Source: Culex pipiens pallens
Taxonomy: Eukaryota > Arthropoda > Insecta > Diptera > Culicidae
DNA: 64,000 nt
Assembly: GCF_016801865.2 (NCBI RefSeq)
Contig: NC_068938.1
Location: forward strand, 98,502,925 to 98,566,924
Direction of reading: 5' to 3'
Numbering within the stretch: position 1 is the stretch's first letter; each line of letters begins with the position of its first letter. The position numbers and the translations under genes are program-made. The notes under the pieces are model-generated. The model saw only the letters and a program-made list of their open reading frames with translations. It had not been told where the DNA came from and did not search any database. Below are positions 21,048 through 31,705 of this stretch, in pieces.

Positions 21048-22560
21048 GTACGTTTATGTAAGTTTAGGGCACATGGGGTGAGTTGAGACAGCTGTTTAGA
21101 CAATTTTGTAGCTTTTTACAGTCCTAGTAACTTCTGTCCTTGTTCAGTTGCTTTTGCCTCAATTCATTCAGTTCACGTTAAACCTTTTTGAAGAGTTTTC
21201 TCGAATTCTCTCAAATAAAAAGTAACATTTAATTTCAGAATTGTATACTGAGTACGCCTTGGTACTCCATGTGTTAAGCTTAAAACAGCTTGCTTGGTTA
21301 AAACCAAATTCGAAACACATTCAAAGAGCAAGAGCCAGAACAAAAACGTGTTCATTACTCAAACCTTCCGGTGCGAACCACATTTACTTTTTACAATACC
21401 ATTCCAGTCTCGACCCAAATCGGACTCCACAGTCCTCCTGCACCGGAGAGATAAAAACATCGAAGCCTATAAAAACTTTTTATTCTCTCTCTCGTGTTTT
21501 CTGCAAACACATTGGCGGGATGCTGTACTCGTTTTTATTTTTTGCATCCAAAAACCAGCAACAAAGCTTCCAGTTTTACGGCACAGTTGGGATCAATTTT
21601 TATTCTCGTAAAACAATTACCTCAATATTTCTGCAACAAGGCTTCGCCGGATATCGGATTTTCTTCCCAAAAAAAAGGAAAAGGATTCTGCCGACCATGT
21701 CGAAATTGTTTGCATAGCCCTGGCCCCCGGATCATATGAAAGCTCAAATAATAATATTGTCTGTGTCCGGAGGAGCAACAAGGAAGCTGGCCCGGATCGG
21801 ATCGATTACGGGGCTCACCGGAACATTTTCTCGCTTTCTCTTTGTCCGGAGCGTCGTTCCCCCCCTAGGGGGTGACCAGGGAAAATTATGCATCGATAAA
21901 ATTTAGCATAATCCCACACTTGGACGGTTACGGTGGAGGGTCTTCCCGATTGAAGGAGCGAAAAAGGGGAATTGACCCTGGTGGAATTTGTATTTTTAAT
22001 AAGGCGATTATTTGATCTGAAAAATATGTGAGATCTCACCTTTTTCAAAATCAAATTTATTCACAAAAAAATCTTTCAAAAATTTAAATAAGTTTCTATA
22101 CCAAAATTATTTTGTTTCAAAGTTTCCACTTAAATTCACCGCTTTTAAGTTGTTCAGACACCGCACCTGAAAGCTTCAAAAGCTCAGAAATCAACTGCAT
22201 TATTGAGCAGCTTTCGAACGTGGCCTGCAGGCTCGACGCGAAACAACTTTTTTTCCAGGCTGGCGAGTATTGCTGAAAAATGCAAATGCACACGAAATTT
22301 GCGAAAGGGTTTCGTTCATTCATTTGGTTAGCGTTTTTTGTGCTAGCCATCGGCCGTGACTGATAAACTTTTTGAGCGTTGAAAATGAACCTCAGGCTGC
22401 CGGTCAATAAATGTTGAAAGCGTTTGGGAAAATTTGTGTTTTGAGGATTGTTTTCTTTTCATAAATTAAAATATATTGAAAAATTTGTTTAAATATTTGA
22501 ATTTTCCAAGTCATTTCGACGCTGTCATGCTAACTTGTCGCACGTCGCTTTTTGACGTTC
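21048..22560. other. Low-copy DNA, no gene recognised
   Basis: GC rises near 21750-21990 and 22120-22400. The longest frame (21241-21717, 158 aa) overlaps two other plus-strand frames and shows no motif. The segment GGGGTGAGTTGAGAC near 21077 resembles the repeat at 25195. No TIR found. Confidence 0.4.
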
Positions 22561-22975
22561 TGAGAAAAATGCGTTTTAATGAATAAACATTGAATAAACA
22601 AAAAAAAGAGCACGCGATGTAAACAATAACAAACACGTTTTGTTTGGTTGACCATTCTGTGCATTGTCCTGAAGTTTGTTTAAATTTGGTTGCCGAAGTC
22701 CCGAGTTATAGTTACAAATGTTTACGGTAGTCGGGCATGTACGTGTGTCAAACGCGTTCTGACCTGAAATCCTTTCACCCAGTTGACGCACTTACATCAA
22801 TTTTCAGTGAGTGTCAAGATAGCACGACAAGATTAAAACTTCATTCATATGAATAGTGACATAAATGCACGAAGTTTTTTCGGGTTTTATTGAATATCTC
22901 AGGATTGAAATCGAATTTTGGGGATCTGTGAAGGCAAAAGGTAAAGCATTGTGACAGCGACGATTTGCTGCCATT
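22561..22975 (+). repeat. Repeat family R5, uninterrupted copy
   Basis: The sequence from ATGTAAACAATAACAAACAC through GATCTGTGAAGG aligns with 44590-44960 in the same orientation and with 17085-18345 in reverse. It carries the empty target site (TA at about 22793) for the MITE at 17197. No coding; the family is unknown. Confidence 0.65.
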
Positions 22976-24197
22976 TTCATTTAAAGTCACTATTACAGCA
23001 TGCACATGAATTCCTAAAAAAAATCATCATTAATTTAGAATCGGAAGAGTAACAATCCAGAGAATGTTCGTGAATGTAAATTGAGTGGAAAAATTGGTAA
23101 TGAAATGAAACATGGTGATGAAATCCGATTAACGTACAAACGGTATAAAAACTACAGTTTTTCTCGTCATTCCATAGATCAAGCAAAAAACAAAATCAAT
23201 CCCATAAAAGTTAAACCTTTCAGCTTCAACATGTCACCATCATCATTTTTTCCATCAGCTTTGTCAAAATTTGGCGTGCAAAATTTGATTTTGACGAGAA
23301 ACATTCGCAAAAAAATAACAATTTTACTTGCGCAATGTGCACACATTCGCCGTGCCTAACTTTTCAAAGGGGATTGATTGGAAATGGATTTAGTAAAGCC
23401 ACAACAAAGTGATGCAAATGGTTTGATTTTTTTTGTAATTAAACGCTTGTTAAATAGATTGAATTGATTTTTGATTGACTTTTTGAACAAAAACGATGTT
23501 CTTTAAAATCTTGTCTTTTGTCTTTTTTAAATTATTCTAATGAAAATTTTTAATATATTAAAACAATCAAAACAAGTTCAAATTTATAAGCTTCAGTGAA
23601 TGAACGATGAAAAAGCAAGAATATCTGAATTCAATCATTTTAAGTTAAAGGCACTTCAATCGGTTTAAAATTACTTTAAAAGTTACTGAGCATAATTGAA
23701 AAATAAGAGCAATAATTTCAACATAAACCATAAAAAATGTATGATACCAAAATTAGAGCTTAAACAATCTTTGAGACTTTTTTTCAAGTATTCACTAATA
23801 CCATAATTTGGAATTGATACCAGAGAAATGGTTCCTTTCAAAATTCAAACTATTTAAAACATTTTCATTACTTGCAAAAAAATGATGTGACACAATTCGG
23901 TTGGTACAATCTTCATTCTTCTGTAGATAGTGATCAAGCTTGAAATCTTTGCATCAATTATTCAATAAACCGAGATATCAGCTTTCTCAGAGCGTACACT
24001 CAGCACCGATCTCACCATAAACTCATTCGACGTGTTTACCGAACCGCAAAGTCAATTACTTACTGTCTTAACTCGAGCTCACCGTGTGCACTGCTGTGGG
24101 AGAAGGGGGGAAAATCTTATAATTTGCACCATGAAGCTCGCTCAACCAACCAACCAGCTATTATAGATGAAACATGAGACAGCACAATCTACGTTAA
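22976..24197. other. AT-rich unassigned DNA
   Basis: No TIR or tandem repeat seen. The 92-aa frame at 23081 has no motif. GC rises after 23990 toward the exon candidate. Confidence 0.4.
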
Positions 24198-24584
24198 TGG
24201 ATATCGCTTTCCTTTATCAGGGAGGATGCACACTGGCCTGTTTACACAATTCCTTGGAGAGAAGATCCGATCCTTCCCGAGCTGAGAGTAAACCCCCTAA
24301 ACCAAAGGATTCAAATTAACAACCATGTCGTCCGGCTTCTTCTTCGTGGCAAGTTCTGCATGGCTAGGTCCAGGATCAGCAACATATCCGTTTCCAATAA
24401 TCCGGAGGATGGCCTCGGGGCAAATAACAACTTGTCGTCGTCTTCCGGATCCTCCTCGTGTGAGTCTGAAATCAATTCAAATGATACTAAAAAGGATGAT
24501 ACCACAAGGAGCAATGTGGAGCATCTTCGACGATGGTTGGCGACGACGACGACGGTACCGTCAAGACAATGGACTACAATTTAG
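24198..24584 (+). CDS. Possible exon, unknown product (weak)
   Basis: One frame is open for about 128 codons from 24198 to the TAG at 24582. Its downstream part, from the ATG at 24360 (74 codons), has a serine/asparagine-rich, hydrophilic, protein-like composition with a run of Ser and Gly followed by an acidic, Lys/Asp-rich stretch. A GTGAGT that could serve as a splice donor lies at about 24459. An ATG at 24325 in another frame has the good context AACAACCATG, so the start is undecided. I recognise no domain. It may be a 5' exon of a host gene, or chance. Confidence 0.25.
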   Translation, partial: WISLSFIREDAHWPVYTIPWREDPILPELRVNPLNQRIQINNHVVRLLLRGKFCMARSRISNISVSNNPEDGLGANNNLSSSSGSSSCESEINSNDTKKDDTTRSNVEHLRRWLATTTTVPSRQWTTI

Positions 24585-25194
24585 AAACATTTTGTATGCT
24601 GTTTACGAGCCAATCTATTATCATATTATCGTGAGCATAAAATCCCACCGTTTTGTGGGACGTATGTGGGTATGAGTGAGTGTAACAGAGATTTCTCCCA
24701 TAAGGGAGGTGTATGAACGGTGGATTTGCCAGAAAAGAAACACTTTTTTCTCTGATCGGATTTGCTAAATTGGAAACATTATTGTTATTTTATAATAATT
24801 GGTTTTACCCCAGCAATCAACTTTTCAACCAAATCTCGATCTTCAACAAGAATTGGAAAGCAAAACTCATTTTTTTTATTAGTGTGGAAGTGACACTGGC
24901 AATGTTTTTAACAGAATTTTAAATATGAATAGATGTGTTTTTTTTTTAATCTTTTCAGGGGTCAACAATGGCTATAATTGTTGCTATATAATCCCTTGCA
25001 AAGTTATTCATAACTGTTTGATTCTAGGGAGTAAAAGCAAATTATGGACAAAAATTACTTTTTCACTCGTAGGCTGCCATCAACACCAAAACTAATATTT
25101 CTTTAGATTTCTTTCGACGTCCCATAGGGAATGAGTTGGGCTACAATTTCCTTTCATTAGGTTTTGGCAAAATTAAGAATATACCCAGAATCCA
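24585..25194. other. Unassigned DNA
   Basis: Sequence after the exon candidate becomes AT-rich. No feature found. Confidence 0.4.
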
Positions 25195-25560
25195 GGGCTG
25201 TCTCATTGTTCCCCACTCTTTTCAGCCCATGAGTAACAATGAGACACTTTGATTTTTCTTCATCAAACTTTTCAAAATCTATGGAAATCTTTTAAAACAT
25301 GAATGGGAAGTGATTTTTGGCATATTTATTGAGTTTTAGCTTTATTTAACCAAAAATAAAAAAGTTATTTTTTTTAAATTTAAATACTTTTAGTATAACT
25401 TTTGATGCTATATGTTCAATGCAAGCCACCTGCAATGGAACAATACAAAAACACGATGTTTTACTAGAAAAGAATTGATTTTCGTAGAGTGTCTCGTTGT
25501 TCCCCAGCTGTCTCATTGTTCAACTACGAGACATTTGAAGAACTCTGGCTGTAGACGTCA
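25195..25560. repeat. Repeat with TGTCTCATTGTTCCCC motifs
   Basis: TGTCTCATTGTTCCCCA at 25199, an inverted form AACAATGAGACAC at about 25235, GTGTCTCGTTGTTCCCCAG at 25490, TGTCTCATTGTTCAAC at 25510 and TACGAGACA at 25526. The mixed orientations suggest ends of a TIR element, but exact termini are not resolved. Confidence 0.45.
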
Positions 25561-25596
25561 GATAGATATCTTATTTTGGTCAATGTTAGAACACCA

Positions 25597-25774
25597 TAAA
25601 TCCAGAGTCTCAACTCCAAATAGGTATCATTGACAGATCAAAAAAAAAAATTTGGATTGAAAATAAAGTTTACTAACTACTAAGCATAAAAGTTTATAAA
25701 ATTCTGGAAATTCTATATAAAACTTAACTTAACTTGATTTAGAAAACTTTCAATTTATCTAAATGTCAATAAAC
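25597..25774 (+). repeat. Repeat fragment shared with 6842-7000
   Basis: Matching landmarks in order: AATCCAG, CAACTCCAAAT, ATTGAAAATA/ATTGAATATA, AAAAGTTTA, GGAAATTCT, and CTAAATGTCAATA. This copy abuts the truncated piggyBac-like MITE copy. Family unknown. Confidence 0.5.
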
Positions 25775-26089
25775 TTTTATTTTTCCCGTGTTCAGGAGGT
25801 CATTTTGAGCAACTTTTTTTCTTTGAAAAACTTTACCAGACGGTAATAACAAAATTAATAATATTTCAATAACAAATCCTGTTAAAATAACAAAAAGTGT
25901 TATTATTTTATCCTGAACTTCAACTTCAAGAAGAAAAAATAATAACAGTTTCTGATAAAATAACAAGATTTGGTATTGAAGTGATATTATACTGAAAATG
26001 TTTAATAACACGCTAATAAGAGGAAATGTTATACATTTCAAAAATTCTCCTTAAAACAAATGGAAAAGTTTTTAAGTGTACATAACACA

Positions 26090-26570
26090 ATCCGTTATTT
26101 TTTTAACTTTCGTTAAATATGTTTAGATCTTTGGGATAATTTTGACCATTTTCGTCGGGGTCATTATTTTGGCCATGAAATGGGGTCCTTAAGCTAAAAT
26201 TATTCTAAAAAGTTGAAATTTTGAAAGTTGATTTTTTTTAATTATTTGATATACCCCCTAAGGGACTTTGCTAATATTGGCTAGAACTATGGGATAATTT
26301 TGACCATTTTCGTTGGGGTCATTATTTTGGCCATGAAATGGGGTCCTTAAGCTAAAATTATTCTAAAAAGTTGAAATTTTGAAAGTTGTTTTTTTTATTA
26401 TTTGATATACCCCCTAAGGGACTTTACTAAAATTGACTAGAACTATGGAATAATTTTGACCAATTAAATCGTGGTATTATTTGACCATGAAATGGGGTCC
26501 TTAAGCTTAAATTATTGTGATAAAATTAACTTTTGAAAGCTGTTTTTTTTTTAAATTTTGTTGTATTCCC
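26090..26570 (-). repeat. 157-bp tandem repeat, about 3 units (left block)
   Basis: Units begin at GGGATAATTTTGACC (26133, 26291 and a variant at 26447), with the GGTCATTATTTTGGCC and TATACCCCCTAAGG segments in each. They are the inverse of the block at 29270-30400. Spacings are 158 and 156 bp. Confidence 0.85.
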
Positions 26571-27282
26571 TAATGGAATTGATTTATTTATTGAGAATTT
26601 TTGAAATGTGAATAACAAAAACTGTTATTATTTTCACAGAGCGAGGAAGTCGGAGCTGACGTTGAAGTTCGAGCTGGAGTGAGACCTCGGAGACGGCATC
26701 GGATTCAGCTAATTTTCAGCAACTTTTATTTGAGTCGGAATCTGTGAAGTCGGGTATTTTTGGAGAGCTGAAATCGGCGTTGACGTCATATCCTGCATCC
26801 AGAGTCGGAGTTGTCTTCAAAGTATGGATTCAAAGCCCGAGCAGACGGAAATAACTTGGGAAGGTTAGTTTTTGATATTGTGAGAAGATCGAAATATGTT
26901 ATTGGGATGATCGGATTAGTTGTTAAAATAACAAAAATCAAAAACAAAGTTTTGTTCGAAGAATAACATAAACTGTTATTATGTTGTTATTGCAATAACA
27001 AACCAATAACACAGAAGGAATCATGAAGGAATAACAAGATTTGTTATTTTGTGCGGAGAGGTGGAGCAGCATAATAACAAAAAATGTTATTGAACTGGGA
27101 TGTCTCCATAACAAAAAAAGTTATTGTTTTGGATTATTTGTAATTTGCAAATAAACCTGCAGTTGCCATAACTCCTCTGTACTAGTCAGGGCTGCAGAGT
27201 CGGGTACCTCCAAGCGACTTTGAATCCATACTTTGAAGACAACTCCGACTCTGGATGCAGGATATGACGTCAACGACGACTT

Positions 27283-29077
27283 CCCGAGCAGGGGTAAATA
27301 ACACGGGAATACCAAATTTTGGTATTACTTGGGCAAATAACAGCGACCAAAATGTGCCCTTGGTTGCCCAGTAATAGATGGTAAAATACCATGAAATCAT
27401 ACCAAAAGCTTGTATGTGGAAGGGCACAACAATACCATATCATGTTATTCCAAAGGTAAAATAATACCACAAAATAAAATCATTTCAATACCAAGTTGAG
27501 GTCTTCTGGATTTTTGAACATTGCTTGAATACCAAAACTTGGTATTGTCATGGTTTTAATTTTAGGTATTCCCGCGCCCTTGGAAAATCATATTTTGGTA
27601 TTCCTGTGGTCTTCCACAAACATGATATTGGTTTGATTTCATGGTATTTTACCATCTATTACTGGGCAACCAAGAGCACATTTTGGTCGCTGGTATTTGC
27701 ACAAGTAATACCAAAATTTGCTATTTTCATACCATTTTTAGTGCAGCAGTTGCAGTTAGTGAAAAAAACGTAAATGATCCTTATGCAACAACCAAATCTA
27801 CTCACCTGATGATTCCATGTTGTTTTTAGTGATATTCTTCACCACACCGAATGCATTTGTCATTGATGAACGGCTGTACTTGAAGTTCTTGAAGCTTCTG
27901 AAAAATAACAAGATTGAAAAATAAGTATTATTAAAATGAAACTGGATTGAAATTCACCAAAATTCAATAATCTGTTGATTGACTCGTTTTTCAAAGTATA
28001 TGGTTATCCCAACTTAGAAAAATTTCAACGTTTTTGAAAAAAATATTAGTGGGTATATCACAAAAAAAAATTTATATCAGCTTTAACATTTTTGGGTTTC
28101 AAGTCATTTTAGCGCAAAATTAATTATCTCGTCAAAAATTTAAAAAAAAATCCATAGTTTCAGAGAAAATTGATGAAACCTTTCAATACCAAAATAATAC
28201 CAAAATGTGGCATCCTGACTTAGAAATTTTTCCACAATGTCAAGTCATTTCTGTAGGGGGTATATCAAAAATGTTTAAAATCAAGTTTGAAATTTCCGGT
28301 TTTCAATGAAAGCATTCGCTTTGAGACATCATTTTAGCGCAAAATTAATTATTTTGTCAAAATTGGTCAAAATTTTCCCATAGTTTCAGAGGAAATTGAT
28401 AAAACACCTTAATACCAAAATAATATCAAAATGTGCCATCCTGACTTAGAAAATTTTCCACAATTTTAAGTCATTTCTGTAGAGGGTATATCAAAAATGT
28501 TTAAAATCAAGTTTGAAATTTCCGGTTTTCAATGAAAGCATTCGCTTTGAGACATCATTTTAGCGCAAAATTAATTATTTTGTCAAAATTGGTCAAAATT
28601 TTCCCATAGTTTCAGAGGAAATTGATAAAACACCTTAATACCAAAATAATATCAAAATGTGCCATCCTGACTTAGAAAATTTTCCACAATTTTAAGTCAT
28701 TTCTGTAGGGGGTATATCAAAAATGTTTAAAATCAAGTTTGAAATTTCCGGTTTTCAATGAAAGCATTCGCTTTGAGACATCATTTTAGCGCAAAATTAA
28801 TTATTTTGTCAAAATTGGTCAAAATTTTCCCATAATTTCAGAGGAATTTGTTAAAACACTTTAATACCAAAATAATACCAAAATGTGGTGTTCGACCATT
28901 GACAAATTCTGCAATTTTGCAATATCAAAACAATACCTTAAATTGGTATGATACCACATTTTGCTCTTGCATAATCCTTAAGACAAATTTTTAAGGGTCC
29001 AGGAATACCAAAATTTGGTATTGATACCAGAGAAAGGTATTATTACGCATTTCCCTTGTTATTTACCCATGCTCGGG
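27283..29077. mobile_element. Element B, 1.8-kb TIR element with 2-bp TT duplication
   Basis: The ends are CCCGAGCAGGGGTAAATAAC and, reverse-complemented, CCCGAGCATGGGTAAATAAC. TT flanks both sides. The same host segment without the insert stands in the A2 hAT copy near 26776. The first 8 bases are shared with element A (CCCGAGCA), so A and B may use related transposases. Interior: many AATACCAAAATTTGGTATT-like motifs and a 226-bp tandem block. No coding. Confidence 0.75.
28045..28888 (+). repeat. 226-bp tandem repeat, about 3.7 units
   Basis: CATCCTGACTTAG occurs at 28211, 28437 and 28663, exactly 226 bp apart. The preceding 165 bp are a diverged partial unit. Units 2 and 3 are nearly identical, so the expansion is recent. 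The segment GGGGGTATATCA is shared with the 157-bp repeat of element A. Confidence 0.85.
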
Positions 29078-29269
29078 TTCAGCTCTCCAAAAATACCCGA
29101 CTTCACAGATTCCGACTCCAAGTAAAAGTTGCTGAAAATTAGATGAATCCGATGCAGTCTCCGAGGTCTCACTCTAGCTCGAACTTCAACGTCAGCTCCG
29201 ACTTCCTGGCTCTGTGAAAATAATAACAGTTTTTGTTATTCACACTTCAAAAATTCTCAATAAATAAAT

Positions 29270-30400
29270 CCATTCCGTTAGGGAATATCCCTTAGGGGGT
29301 ATATCAAATAATTAAAAAAATCAGCTTTCAAAATTTCCACATTTTAGAATAATTTTAGCTTAAGGACCCCATTTCAGGGCCAAAATAATGACCCTGACGA
29401 AATTGGTCAAAATTATCCCATAGTTCTAACCATTTTAAACAAAGTCCTTTAGAAGGTATATCAAATAATTAAAAAAATCAACTTTCAAAATTTCAACTTT
29501 TTAGAATAATTTTAGCTTAAGGACCCCATTTCATGGCCAAAATAATGACCCTGACGAAATTGGTCAAAAATATCCCATAGTTCTAACCATTTTAAACAAA
29601 GTCCTTTAGGGGGTATATCAAATAATTAAAAAAATCAAATTTCACAATTTCAACTTTTCAGAATAATTTTTGCTTAAGGACTCCATTTCATGACCAAAAT
29701 AATGATCCCGACGAAATTAATCAAAATTATCCCATAGTTCTAGCCAATTTTAAACAAAGTCCCTTAGGGAGTATATCAAATAATTAAAAAATCAACTTTT
29801 AAAATTTCAACTTTTTAGAATAATTTTAGCTTAAGGACCCCATTTCATGGCCAAAATAATGACCCTGACGAAATTGGTCAAAAATATCCCATAGTTCTAA
29901 CCATTTTAAACAAAGTCCTTTAGGGGGTATATCAAATAATTAAAAAAATCAACTTTCAAAATTTCAACTATTTAGAATAATTTTGGCTTAAGGACCCCAT
30001 TTCATGGCCAAAATAATGATCCCGACGAAATTGGTCAAAATTATCCCATAGTTCTAGCCAGTTTTAACAAGGTCCCTTAGGGGGTATATAAAATAATTAA
30101 AAAAATTAACTTTCAATATTTCAATTTTTAAGAATAATTTAAGCTTAAGGACCCCATTTTATGCCAAAATAATGATCCCGAAGAAATTGGTCAAAATTAT
30201 CCCATAGTTCTAGCCAATTTTAGCAAAGTCCCTTAGGGGGTATATCAAATAATAAAAAAAATCAACTTTCAAAATTTCAACTTTTTAGAATAATTTTGGC
30301 TTAAGGACCCCATTTCATGGCCAAAATAATGACCCCGACGAAATTAGACAAAATTATCCCAAAGATCTAAACATATTTAACAAAAGAAAAAATAATAACA
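29270..30400 (+). repeat. 157-bp tandem repeat, about 7 units (right block)
   Basis: Units carry the GGGGGTATATCAAATAATTA, TTAAGGACCCCATTTCATGG and AATTATCCCATAGTTCTA segments in order, spaced about 155-160 bp. The block is inverted relative to 26090-26570 and differs in copy number, as expected for tandem repeats changing independently in A1 and A2. Confidence 0.85.
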
Positions 30401-31396
30401 GATTGTGTTATGGACACTTAGAAACTTTTCCATTTGTGCAATTTATGGTAATTTTATTTCTAAGTCAGAATACCAAACGAATAACAAATCTTGTTATAAG
30501 GAGAGTTTTTGAAATGTATAACATTTTCTCTTATTAGTGTGTTTTAAACATTTTCAATATAATATCACTTCAATACCAAATTTTGTTATTTCATCAGAAA
30601 CTGTTATTATTTTTTCTTCTTGAAGTTGAACTTCAGGATAAAATAATAACACTTTTTGTTATTTTAACAGGATTTGTTATTGAAATATTATTAATTTTGT
30701 TATTACTGTCTGCCCGGGAGTCGCTTGAAGGTACCCGACTCTGCAGCCCTGACTTGTACAGAAGAGTTATAGCAACTGCAGGCTTATTTGAAAATGGCAA
30801 ACAAACCAAAACAATAACTTTTTTTTGTTATGGAGATATACCAGTTCAATAACAATTTTTGTTACTATGCTGCTCCTCCTCTCCGCACAAAATAACAAAT
30901 CTTGTTATTCCTTCATGATTCCTTTTGTGTTATTGGTTTGTTATTGCAATAACAACAAAATAACAGTTTAAGTGATTCTTCGAACAAATCTTTGTTTTTG
31001 ATTTTTGTTATTTTAACAACTAATCCGATCATCCCAAAAACATATTTCGATCTTCTCACAATATCAAAAACTGACCTTCCCAAGTTATTTCCGTCTGCTC
31101 GGGAATGCGTAGAGGCATAGTCTGGAACACTACAAAAATTACTGCATGCTTCTTTTTACTTAAAATATAGGAAATGTTAGTGAAAAAGACAGCCTTAAGT
31201 TGACCCCTAAAAATATTAAATTTTTAAAACATTGACAAAGTCACATAACACAAGTCAAACATCCAACCCATAAATTTTCTAAAATTTTAAGAGTTCTTCT
31301 TTTCAATGCTTTTTAAAGATAAATTGGATGATAAACGGATTTTTGGCGATTTTTTAAATCGAAGCCCGTCTAAAGGCGGGGTTGGGTTGTAGAGGG

Positions 31397-31462
31397 TTCA
31401 ATGTTTAAAATTATGAAGACTCATGAAAACTTTACTGTCACATTTGAAACATTTGAATTAAG
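31397..31462. other. Short unassigned spacer
   Basis: AT-rich sequence between the piggyBac-like MITE end and the exon candidate. Confidence 0.4.
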
Positions 31463-31705
31463 TTGTTAATGAATTTAAACACACCGTTCAAGATATTCTC
31501 GCAAGCAGTACAGGGAAACAGCAAACCTAGTGAGTTTAACAACTGTACGCCGTATCAGATAATTCCAGATGGAAAACAAGTCGGAAGTAGTACTACATAT
31601 CCCTCTTCCAGAGAACGCACAAACACACACATCCGAGCTCAACGACATCCCGAGGAAAGCGCAGATAATGAGACTAAACAAACATATAATAGTTCTGTAA
31701 TGTGA
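31463..31705 (+). CDS. Possible terminal exon, unknown product (weak)
   Basis: A frame of 80 codons ends in TGA at 31703. From about 31513 the composition is hydrophilic and protein-like (Ser/Thr/Asn-rich with Arg, His and Glu) and looks more like coding than the flanks. AGTACAG at about 31506-31512 could be a splice acceptor, but the pyrimidine tract before it is poor. No domain is recognised and no AATAAA follows closely. The antisense frame 31475-31681 is also open, which weakens the call. Confidence 0.25.
   Translation: MLMNLNTPFKIFSQAVQGNSKPSEFNNCTPYQIIPDGKQVGSSTTYPSSRERTNTHIRAQRHPEESADNETKQTYNSSVM

Larger units (their letters stand above)
27187..29214 (-). mobile_element. GGAGTCGG-type hAT-like fragment in A1, split by element B
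   Basis: The parts are 27187-27282 (starting CAGGGCTGCAGAGTCGG) and 29080-29214 (ending GAAGTCGG-type sequence, reverse-complemented CAGAGCCAGGAAGTCGG). Joined, they match the A2 copy through its CAACTCCGACTCTGGATG and TTCAGCTCTCC segments. Confidence 0.6.
26836..30718 (+). mobile_element. Element A, inner copy (A1), inserted in A2 with 2-bp AG duplication
   Basis: It starts CCCGAGCAGACGGAAATAAC and ends, reverse-complemented, CCCGGGCAGACAGTAATAAC. AG flanks both sides (26834-26835, 30719-30720). The interrupted sequence is readable without the insert in the matching hAT copy at 27187-27282. It has the same inner order as A2 but seven 157-bp units instead of three, and element B is inserted in it. 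The opposite orientations of A1 and A2 create the large inverted repeat. Confidence 0.75.
26637..30751 (+). mobile_element. GGAGTCGG-type hAT-like fragment in A2, split by A1
   Basis: The left part 26637-26835 starts CAGAGCGAGGAAGTCGG, and the right part 30721-30751 ends, reverse-complemented, CAGGGCTGCAGAGTCGG. Together they make about 230 bp. Both ends resemble the hAT-like element at 5970. The same element sits in A1 at the equivalent place, so it was part of element A before the copies diverged. No 8-bp duplication remains. Confidence 0.6.
25836..31103 (-). mobile_element. Element A, outer copy (A2), reverse orientation
   Basis: The right end reads, reverse-complemented, CCCGAGCAGACGGAAATAAC. 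The left end, CCAGACGGTAATAAC, is a worn form of the inner copy's CCCGGGCAGACAGTAATAAC. Going inward from the right are the AATAAC-rich end region, a GGAGTCGG-type hAT fragment, a 157-bp tandem block and a second AATAAC-rich region. The inner copy A1 is inserted in its hAT segment, in opposite orientation. Without insertions it is about 1.4 kb. No coding. Confidence 0.75.
25775..31396 (+). mobile_element. Second piggyBac-like MITE copy, split by the large nest
   Basis: 25775-25835 matches 18525-18595, and 31104-31396 matches 18770-19058 in the same orientation, ending GAGGG followed by TTCA (a decayed TTAA). About 170 bp present at 18596-18766 are missing here, so the insertion of the 25836-31103 element either came with a deletion, or the other copy gained sequence. 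The left terminus is missing. Confidence 0.7.

Noticed and set aside
25836..31103. LTR retrotransposon suggested by long matching segments
   Set aside because: The matching segments are inverted, not direct, and there is no primer-binding site, polypurine tract or gag-pol frame.
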